From: Clostridium sp. 28_12
Lineage (GTDB): Bacteria > Bacillota > Clostridia > TANB77 > CAG-508
Assembly (NCBI GenBank): GCA_001916055.1
Contig: MNRR01000006.1
Location: 1 to 13,145 of the forward strand
Direction: 5' to 3'
DNA length: 13,145 nt
Positions 1-4,430 of this stretch are shown here, one piece after another. The translations under genes were made by a program, and so were the position numbers. Below the pieces are notes generated by a model. The model did not search any database and had not been told where the DNA came from. It was given only the letters and a program-made list of their open reading frames with translations. Numbering within the stretch: the first letter of the stretch is position 1; the number at the start of each line of letters is the position of its first letter.

Positions 1-47
1 AATAGTAATATGAATTTATAAATAAAATACATATTAAGGAGTTTCTT

Positions 48-683
48 ATGTCAAAAATTTTAGAGGAAGAAATATATGGTAAAGTAGCGACACCAAAAAG
101 AAAAATATTAGGAGAATTTATAGAAAAATATGTTATACTATCTCTAATTCCATTTACCATTTATCGTATTGGAATTTATATTATAACAGATATTGGGTCA
201 AAAGCAATGCAAGAAGAACAATTTTCAATAAATTCTATATTAAATTATTATAATATAGCAAATGAGTTGTCATATAAAATTTTGTTTTTTTCTATTGCAA
301 TAGTATTAGCAGGATCACTGGTTGTAATTTTGAGTTCAATGCTAATATTAAAAAAATATAGATTGAGAAGTGAAGATATAAATAGTGTGATGAAAGCAAT
401 TATTATTACACAGATTATATTTTTCTGTATTACGACATTTTTTTATTTTATATCATATAATAATGAAATTAAATTCAATTCTGTATTAGGAAATAGATTT
501 GAGTGGTTATCTAACAATGAAAAGAAGAAAAATAGTACCGAAAACTATGATGTAAAAAAATATATTACTGATATAGAAAATTGTTATAAAACAAATTTCA
601 CTATAGTGTTGATTACTAATTTTTCTTGTACAATACTTGAGATTTTGTTACAAAAAAAGATACTAGATAGCAATAGCTATTAA
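48..683 (+). CDS. Unknown four-helix membrane protein of the element
   Basis: I do not recognise this 211-residue protein. It has four likely membrane segments, at about residues 28-48, 78-101, 115-136 and 184-201. A hydrophilic stretch lies between the first and second, and a longer Lys/Asn-rich loop lies between the third and fourth (about 138-182). There is no signal peptide. The start is supported by AAGGAG at about 35-40, seven bases before ATG. It lies about 160 bp upstream of the XRE-type regulator in the same direction and probably belongs to the element's accessory cargo. No catalytic motif is apparent. A role in immunity, exclusion or transport would be a guess. Confidence 0.7.
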   Translation: MSKILEEEIYGKVATPKRKILGEFIEKYVILSLIPFTIYRIGIYIITDIGSKAMQEEQFSINSILNYYNIANELSYKILFFSIAIVLAGSLVVILSSMLILKKYRLRSEDINSVMKAIIITQIIFFCITTFFYFISYNNEIKFNSVLGNRFEWLSNNEKKKNSTENYDVKKYITDIENCYKTNFTIVLITNFSCTILEILLQKKILDSNSY

Positions 684-779
684 AATAGAAGAATATACAA
701 TTCAATAAATTACAAACTAACATTCTGTTAGGAAAATATAATTACTCAACTATTATTTGATATAGAAATCCCCACACTC

Positions 780-790
780 AACCAATGGTT
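780..790. promoter_or_regulatory. Candidate operator, copy 1 (AACCAATGGTT)
   Basis: This near-perfect palindrome (arms AACCA/TGGTT) directly precedes the -35 box of the XRE regulator gene. The same sequence occurs in inverted orientation at 2333-2343, in front of the neighbouring - strand regulator gene. The shared word extends to 12 bp (AACCATTGGTTG). It may be bound by one of the two regulators. Confidence 0.4.
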
Positions 791-792
791 TG

Positions 793-821
793 TAGACTTT
801 TAGATGACAATATTTTATAAT
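793..821 (+). promoter_or_regulatory. Sigma-A type promoter of the XRE regulator gene
   Basis: TAGACT (793-798), a 17-base spacer and a perfect TATAAT (816-821) lie just upstream of the AAAGGAGG ribosome binding site and the ATG at 843. The palindromic AACCAATGGTT at 780-790 sits immediately upstream of the -35 box. Confidence 0.55.
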
Positions 822-842
822 TAATTAAAGGAGGGAAATGAA

Positions 843-1328
843 ATGAATCAGATTAAAATTGGAAAATTTATAGCTGAATGTAGAAAAAATAGTAACTTAA
901 CTCAAATGCAATTAGCTGAAAAATTAAATATAACAGATAGAGCTATTTCAAAATGGGAAAATGGAAAAGCAATGCCTGATTCATCAATAATGCTAGATTT
1001 ATGCAAGGAATTAAAAATAAGTGTAAATGAATTGTTAAGTGGGGAGATGATAGATATGAAAAATTATAATAAAATAGCAGAAGAAAATCTATTTAAATTG
1101 AACGAAAGTAATGAAAAAAAGAAAAAAATTATATTGAAATCTGCAATAGTGATAGGATTATTAATTTTTATAATTATAGTAATACAATTATATTCATATA
1201 CAAAGCAAATTTCAAAATCAAATCTTAATAATGTACTAGAACAAGCTCAACAAAATCAAGAAATATATATTAAGATTCAGGAATTAGAAGAGAGAGTAAA
1301 TGAATTAGAAAAGAATGTGTCACATTAA
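843..1328 (+). CDS. Membrane-anchored XRE-family HTH transcriptional regulator
   Basis: The protein has 161 residues. Residues about 6-60 form a Cro/C1-type HTH domain, with the typical order of a QMQLAEKLNI helix and a recognition helix around TDRAISKWENGKAMPD. A hydrophilic linker follows, then one membrane segment (about 96-118), and a C-terminal heptad-like stretch (about 130-160, containing ELEERVNELEKN) that should form a coiled coil. HTH proteins with a membrane anchor are common in Clostridia; the ligand of such proteins is generally unknown. AAAGGAGG ending at 834 gives a good start. The gene has its own promoter and a strong terminator at 1349-1379, so it is monocistronic. It faces the Spo0A-like gene tail to tail and shares an upstream palindromic site with it, which suggests that the two form a control circuit for the element. 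Confidence 0.88.
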   Translation: MNQIKIGKFIAECRKNSNLTQMQLAEKLNITDRAISKWENGKAMPDSSIMLDLCKELKISVNELLSGEMIDMKNYNKIAEENLFKLNESNEKKKKIILKSAIVIGLLIFIIIVIQLYSYTKQISKSNLNNVLEQAQQNQEIYIKIQELEERVNELEKNVSH

Positions 1329-1348
1329 TCAGAAAGATAAATTACAAT

Positions 1349-1379
1349 GAGAAGAACTGACGAATCTTCTTCTCTTTTT
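1349..1379 (+). terminator. Rho-independent terminator of the XRE regulator gene
   Basis: GAGAAGAA (1349-1356) pairs with TTCTTCTC (1367-1374) around a 10-base loop and is followed directly by TTTTT. Confidence 0.8.
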
Positions 1380-1516
1380 ATATTCATTATTCCAAGTTAT
1401 TGTTTGTTTCCTATTAAATTTGGCAACATTTCAATCAAGAAAAATGAAAAATATAAAAATAGATATTTGTATAAATAATAGGATGTGAAAATTTTATTTA
1501 TACAATATTTATAATA

Positions 1517-1543
1517 AGAGCTACTTTTTCGGAGAGTAGTTCT
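1517..1543. terminator. Hairpin between the converging regulator genes, probable terminator of the Spo0A-like gene
   Basis: AGAGCTACT (1517-1525) pairs with AGTAGTTCT (1535-1543), allowing one G-U pair. It lies nine bases past the stop codon of the - strand gene. The tract after it is only moderately T-rich on either strand, so termination strength is uncertain. The stretch from 1380 to 1516 shows nothing recognisable. Confidence 0.5.
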
Positions 1544-1551
1544 ATTTCTTT

Positions 1552-2274
1552 CTAACAGCATATCTTAATTTTTTTCAAATGTCTAATACATAAGTCAATA
1601 AAATATTTTAAGCTAATCGTTCTACCATCATAATCTTCAAAAACTTCATAAATTATTTTAGAATCAATATAATCAAGCATATTTCCTAATGACCTGTCCA
1701 TATTTGTTCGAACAGCATTAGCATTATCAATGCTATTTTTTTCAGCAACTTTTTGTACAAGACTATTCATATCAAGTAATAATTTTGAATTATCATAAGC
1801 TAACAAAATTGCATCTTTTATGTATTTACTACCTTTAAAATAATTTGTAAAACCAAGCTTCCACAAAATATCATCTACTTGTTTTTCGATTCCAAGACAT
1901 TCTTTTAATGAATTAGATATAATGTTAATTGTATCTAATAATTGGAGATTTGTAGAATTATTCCTGATTAAGGAAAAGCTTTTTTCATATTTAATATTGG
2001 ATAAGCTATTAGAATCGATTACCAAAATAATGATATTCGTCTTTTTAGCATCTAATTTCTTGATTGCGTTAGTCAATACATTTGTCCAAAATGTAATTGA
2101 TGTAACAGAGTCCAATATTATTAGTTGATCTTTTGCTTTGTTATGAAAAATTATTTGTTCTAATTTTTCATATGGTACTTTTATTAGTTCGATATTTAGT
2201 TCATTTTGCAAAAAAGCATTAGATAAGCTGTTATATAGAATATCATTATCATTAGTAACGGCTACTTTAACCAT
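1552..2274 (-). CDS. Spo0A-like response regulator with degenerate receiver domain
   Basis: The protein has 240 residues. Residues about 1-120 look like a CheY-type receiver fold: a beta strand VKVAV at the N-terminus and LIILDS with Asp55 where the phosphoacceptor would sit. The acidic pair is replaced by TNDND, and the usual conserved Thr and Lys are not evident, so phosphorylation is doubtful. Residues about 131-236 resemble the DNA-binding domain of Spo0A: LGFTNYFKGSKYIKDAI matches the Spo0A pattern of a short G-x-P/T, KG and Y-L/I-R/K-x-A-I, followed by an HTH around SIDNANAVRTNMDRSLGNM. Spo0A is the master regulator of sporulation. This copy is shorter and divergent and sits in a mobile element, so it is more likely a specialised paralogue than the host spo0A. 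The start is supported by AGGAGGG eight bases before ATG. Confidence 0.75.
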   Translation of the reverse strand: MVKVAVTNDNDILYNSLSNAFLQNELNIELIKVPYEKLEQIIFHNKAKDQLIILDSVTSITFWTNVLTNAIKKLDAKKTNIIILVIDSNSLSNIKYEKSFSLIRNNSTNLQLLDTINIISNSLKECLGIEKQVDDILWKLGFTNYFKGSKYIKDAILLAYDNSKLLLDMNSLVQKVAEKNSIDNANAVRTNMDRSLGNMLDYIDSKIIYEVFEDYDGRTISLKYFIDLCIRHLKKIKICC

Positions 2275-2292
2275 AACCAGACCCTCCTAATA

Positions 2293-2304
2293 ATGAATAT
2301 TCAT
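2293..2304. promoter_or_regulatory. Perfect 12-bp palindrome ATGAATATTCAT in the leader of the Spo0A-like gene
   Basis: The two half-sites are exact. It lies between the proposed -10 box and the ribosome binding site, a usual place for an operator. A+T-rich palindromes arise easily by chance, so confidence is low. Confidence 0.3.
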
Positions 2305-2308
2305 ACAA

Positions 2309-2337
2309 ATTTTACCATATTAAAAGATAATTAACCA
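2309..2337 (-). promoter_or_regulatory. Possible promoter of the Spo0A-like gene
   Basis: Read on the - strand, TGGTAAAAT gives an extended -10 (TGnTAAAAT, -10 at 2309-2314), with a weak -35 (TGGTTA) 17 bases upstream. The -35 overlaps the palindrome at 2333-2343, which would suit control by a protein bound there. Other -10-like words occur nearby at about 2350-2356, so this assignment is tentative. Confidence 0.35.
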
Positions 2338-2343
2338 TTGGTT
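2333..2343. promoter_or_regulatory. Candidate operator, copy 2 (AACCATTGGTT)
   Basis: This is the inverted copy of the site at 780-790. It lies 59 bp upstream of the Spo0A-like start codon and overlaps its proposed -35 region. Confidence 0.4.
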
Positions 2344-2528
2344 GTATAACTATAATATAAACTAAAATGTTTATTTTTGTATATTTATGTGTATTTGTGT
2401 AGATTTTATGACAACTAAGAAAAAGCATAGTATCATTCTGCTAGGACAAAAGTCTGTAAAGTTAAGGAAAGTGTATTAAGAGCACAATAGATGAATTTTA
2501 GGAATCAAAAGAAATTGTGAATAATATA

Positions 2529-2556
2529 TTGGCTTAATTTTGCAGACTTTTATAAT
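2529..2556 (+). promoter_or_regulatory. Sigma-A type promoter of the element's small-gene operon
   Basis: TTGGCT (2529-2534), a 16-base spacer and a perfect TATAAT (2551-2556). The first gene of ordinary size starts at 2679. The spacer ends in the CAGACTTTT repeat. Confidence 0.5.
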
Positions 2557-2572
2557 ATAGGGGGTTTTGAAA

Positions 2573-2584
2573 ATGAGTGGATAA
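2573..2584 (+). other. Three-codon leader reading frame (Met-Ser-Gly-stop)
   Basis: ATG AGT GGA TAA is preceded by AGGGGG seven or eight bases upstream and lies about ten bases past the likely transcription start. It may be a minimal leader peptide, the remnant of a lost gene start, or chance. Nothing downstream in frame restores an ORF. Confidence 0.25.
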
Positions 2585-2650
2585 GAAATAAAATAGAAAG
2601 ATATAATTTTTTGGTAAGTTAATAGCTTTCTTTGATTTTCAGACATTTGT

Positions 2651-2668
2651 CCAATCTAAAAAGATTGG
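2651..2668 (+). promoter_or_regulatory. Hairpin overlapping the ribosome binding site of the sigma-like gene
   Basis: CCAATCT (2651-2657) pairs with AGATTGG (2662-2668) around AAAA. The ribosome binding site TTGGAG (2664-2669) lies largely within the 3' arm, so folding could limit translation of the gene starting at 2679. Confidence 0.4.
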
Positions 2669-2678
2669 AGAATGATAA

Positions 2679-3107
2679 ATGGAAAGAAAAGACTATTTAG
2701 TAGAGGAATTATCAAAGGAGGAAAAATTATATTTAAAAAGAATTGTTATGACAGCTAAAAACAAATATTTTGAAAAGAATTATAATTACATTAACAATAC
2801 ATCTATGTTTGTTGATGAGATTGTTTCTGCAGGGGAAGAATCTGTATTAGATGCTGTTTTGGAAAAATGCCAAGAAGAAGTAAAATCAGCAAGAGAGTTT
2901 GAAAAAACTCTTTCAAATCCAAGTTTATATAATATTGTGAAAGCACTATCTTTACGAGAAAAAGAGGTGCTTTTTTATTTATATAAAAAGCAAAAATCTA
3001 TAAATGAAACGGCTGTTATAATGGGATTAGATAGAAAAACTATAAGAAAATATAGAGATGAAGCTCATAGAAAAATTGCAGAAAAACTAATAAATGGGGG
3101 AATGTAG
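2679..3107 (+). CDS. Sigma-70 region 4-like regulatory protein (Tn916 Orf7-like position)
   Basis: The protein has 142 residues. The N-terminal half is charged and has no recognised motif. Residues about 88-138 match sigma-70 region 4: LSLREKEVLFYLY followed by an HTH with INETAVIMGLDRKTIRKYRDEAHRKIAEKL. It lacks a clear region 2, so it is shorter than a full ECF sigma factor. In Tn916-type elements a sigma-like Orf7 is followed by Orf8 and together they drive the conjugation operon. The same arrangement here, with the next gene starting 14 bases before this stop codon, suggests that role; it is inference. It is the first clear gene of the operon downstream of the promoter at 2529-2556. Confidence 0.75.
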   Translation: MERKDYLVEELSKEEKLYLKRIVMTAKNKYFEKNYNYINNTSMFVDEIVSAGEESVLDAVLEKCQEEVKSAREFEKTLSNPSLYNIVKALSLREKEVLFYLYKKQKSINETAVIMGLDRKTIRKYRDEAHRKIAEKLINGGM

Positions 3108-3276
3108 AAAGTTTAATAATTTTGATTTGTCAGATCAAGAAATTTTAAAAATAATTGAAGATTACAAAAATTTAATAAATAAAAATTCTGTGGTAAGTGG
3201 AAGTTTTGATGAGGATTTACAACAAGAAATAAAATTTTTAATATTTAAAGTTTTAAGCAAAAATAGAAAAAAATAA
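3094..3276 (+). CDS. Small HTH-type protein overlapping the sigma-like gene (Orf8-like)
   Basis: The protein has 60 residues. The sequence around FDEDLQQEIKFLIFKVLSKN resembles the end of the short helix-turn-helix (sigma region 2-like) domain of Tn916 Orf8 and related conjugative-transposon proteins, where D-x-D/E-L-x-Q-x-L/I is typical. Its ATG overlaps the end of the preceding gene by 14 bases, which points to translational coupling. The two proteins may together supply the region 2 and region 4 functions of one sigma factor; that is inference. The family assignment rests on a short stretch only. Confidence 0.6.
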   Translation: MGECRKFNNFDLSDQEILKIIEDYKNLINKNSVVSGSFDEDLQQEIKFLIFKVLSKNRKK

Positions 3277-3355
3277 AAAATTTTTAAAAAATTCCCCATT
3301 GTGAAAATTCTTCGTGTTCTTAATAAGTAAATAAATAGAAAAGGAGGAAACTTAT

Positions 3356-3568
3356 ATGAACATGAAAGATGAAAACAAGGAAAAAGTTGATATAGAACTT
3401 ATAACAGCTTATGCACAAATGGCTTTTTTCACTTTGCAAAATAGTGGGACAGAAATTACACCCAAAGCAATAAAATCTGAAATAAAAATGTTCTATGAAA
3501 AATTTGGAAACAAAGAAGTAAAGCGACTCGCTAATATTATTATGAAAGAAAAGAGGGAGAATAAATAA
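3356..3568 (+). CDS. Small unknown protein of the element
   Basis: I do not recognise this 70-residue soluble protein. It is largely helical and charged, with ITAYAQMAFFTLQ in the middle and a Lys/Arg-rich C-terminus. A strong AAAGGAGG lies about nine bases before ATG; a second ATG six bases on is possible. It follows the Orf8-like gene after 79 bp of very A+T-rich DNA and is followed almost without gap by the next small gene. It could be a directionality (excision) factor, since such proteins are small, basic and near the recombinase, but no motif proves this. Confidence 0.65.
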   Translation: MNMKDENKEKVDIELITAYAQMAFFTLQNSGTEITPKAIKSEIKMFYEKFGNKEVKRLANIIMKEKRENK

Positions 3569-3569
3569 G

Positions 3570-3728
3570 ATGATTAAGTACATTATTTTTTCTATGATCT
3601 CTTTTCTGCTTGGTATATTTGCAGGACAGATTATAGAACTTATTGAACAGAAGAAAAGATATAAAAAAGTCAAACCATTAAGCAAACAAGATTTTGAACA
3701 AGCAATGAAAGATTTAGAAATTAAATAG
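3570..3728 (+). CDS. Small single-pass membrane protein
   Basis: This 52-residue protein starts one base after the stop codon of the preceding gene and uses the GAGGGAG inside that gene's end as its ribosome binding site. Residues 3-24 are hydrophobic (YIIFSMISFLLGIFAGQII) and form one membrane segment, followed by a basic cytoplasmic-type tail with KKVKPLSKQDFEQAMKDLE. No known family is recognised. Tight coupling to the gene before it and a plausible protein composition support it as real. Its job is unknown. Confidence 0.55.
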   Translation: MIKYIIFSMISFLLGIFAGQIIELIEQKKRYKKVKPLSKQDFEQAMKDLEIK

Positions 3729-3752
3729 AGCTTTTAATTAACTCTATTAGTT
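3724..3752 (+). terminator. Weak hairpin after the small membrane protein gene
   Basis: AATAGAG (3724-3730) pairs with CTCTATT (3742-3748) around an 11-base loop and is followed by AGTTTCTTT. It overlaps the stop codon of the upstream gene. It may cause partial termination before the HTH gene at 3798. Confidence 0.3.
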
Positions 3753-3797
3753 TCTTTATGCCATATAAGTGTTGGCAAAAAGTTGCAAAGAGGGAAT

Positions 3798-4211
3798 ATG
3801 AATAGAAACGAATTTATTATTGAATTGTATTTTATAAAAAAAATGAAGCAAAAAGAAATTGCGAAAGAACTAAACATATCTAAATATATAGTTTCGAGAG
3901 TAGTAACAAAAGATACAAGGTATGAAGAAGAAAAAGAAAAAAGAAAACAAGAATCTATTAATAGGCATAATAGAAAGAAAACAGAAAGTATTTTAAAAAA
4001 AAGAAAAAAAATGCAAGACGAATATGCTATTTTAAAAAAGCAACATATAGAAGCATCAAAAGAGCTTTCAGGTGGAAAGAAATATATTAGTAATAGGGCA
4101 TTTAGAAACTGGAATACATCAATTTATAGATATGATAGAAAAACTAAATCATACAAGTTGAAAAACAATATAAATGTTTCAAAAGATATTCCAAGAAGAA
4201 TTAAATGGTAA
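3798..4211 (+). CDS. Small basic helix-turn-helix DNA-binding protein
   Basis: The protein has 137 residues with the ATG at 3798, chosen because AAAGAGGG at 3787-3794 is well placed for it; the in-frame TTG at 3783 lies before that site. Residues about 12-36 form an HTH (MKQKEIAKELNISKYIVSRVV), of the kind seen in Hin-type and sigma region 4 domains. The rest is very rich in Lys and Arg (EKEKRKQES, KKTESILKKRKKMQ), so it should bind nucleic acid. Similar HTH proteins lie just upstream of recombinase genes in other clostridial elements as far as I recall, but its function is not established. A role in controlling the recombinase or as an excision factor is possible. Confidence 0.65.
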   Translation: MNRNEFIIELYFIKKMKQKEIAKELNISKYIVSRVVTKDTRYEEEKEKRKQESINRHNRKKTESILKKRKKMQDEYAILKKQHIEASKELSGGKKYISNRAFRNWNTSIYRYDRKTKSYKLKNNINVSKDIPRRIKW

Positions 4212-4252
4212 TACAAATTTAAGATTATCATATATTTAAGTAGGAGGGGAAA

Positions 4253-4405
4253 ATGGATATTAATATAAACTTCTCTTATGGAGCCTTTATCAATGCTTTG
4301 TTTATAAAATTTAACATAGAAAAATTAAATATTAGTTATAGGAGAAAAGAAGAATTAAGGAAAAAAATCCTGAAAGAGCTTGAACTAAGAGGGAAACAGA
4401 GTTAA
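4253..4405 (+). CDS. Very small unknown protein upstream of the recombinase
   Basis: A 50-residue reading frame starting ATG GAT ATT, with a strong TAGGAGGGG at 4241-4249, in the 41 to 219 bp stretch between the HTH gene and the recombinase gene. The N-terminal half is hydrophobic to neutral (around SYGAFINALFIKF); the C-terminal half is charged and probably helical (RRKEELRKKILKELELRGK). It ends 25 bases before the recombinase start, so the two are probably cotranscribed. Its size and position fit a recombination accessory factor, but no motif supports this. Confidence 0.55.
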   Translation: MDININFSYGAFINALFIKFNIEKLNISYRRKEELRKKILKELELRGKQS

Positions 4406-4430
4406 AATCACAACAAAAAAGGAGTTTTTT

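Larger units (their letters stand above)
2444..2652. repeat. Three related CAGAC-type repeats, one inverted
   Basis: GGACAAAAGTCTG (2444-2456) is the inverse complement of CAGACATTTGTCC (2640-2652) at 12 of 13 positions. Its last nine bases are also an exact inverse complement of CAGACTTTT (2543-2551), which immediately precedes the TATAAT at 2551-2556. A similar TAGACTTTT occurs at 793-801 in the XRE gene promoter. Possible roles are binding sites for an element regulator or alternative RNA pairings. No such site is known to me. Confidence 0.4.
2275..2678. other. 404-bp regulatory gap between the Spo0A-like gene and the small-gene operon
   Basis: There is no gene of normal size here. Going rightwards it holds the leader of the - strand gene with two palindromes (2293-2304 and 2333-2343), an A+T-rich stretch, three related CAGAC-containing repeats (2444-2456, 2543-2551, 2640-2652), a sigma-A type promoter at 2529-2556, a three-codon reading frame with a good ribosome binding site (2573-2584), and a hairpin that runs into the ribosome binding site of the next gene (2651-2668). 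The transcript from the promoter would have a leader of about 115 bases, longer than for other genes in this window. Confidence 0.6.

Noticed and set aside
1..8. AATAGTAA at the window start matches AATAGTAA at 6178-6185 near the right junction, suggesting an attL copy and a very small element.
   Set aside because: Eight A+T-rich bases are expected by chance, the sequence then diverges, and no permease 5' coding sequence can be seen in the few bases before it.
3320..3685. 121-codon - strand ORF across the small genes.
   Set aside because: It mirrors the A-rich coding strand (Phe/Ile/Leu/Tyr-rich), has no ribosome binding site, and conflicts with two + strand genes that have them.
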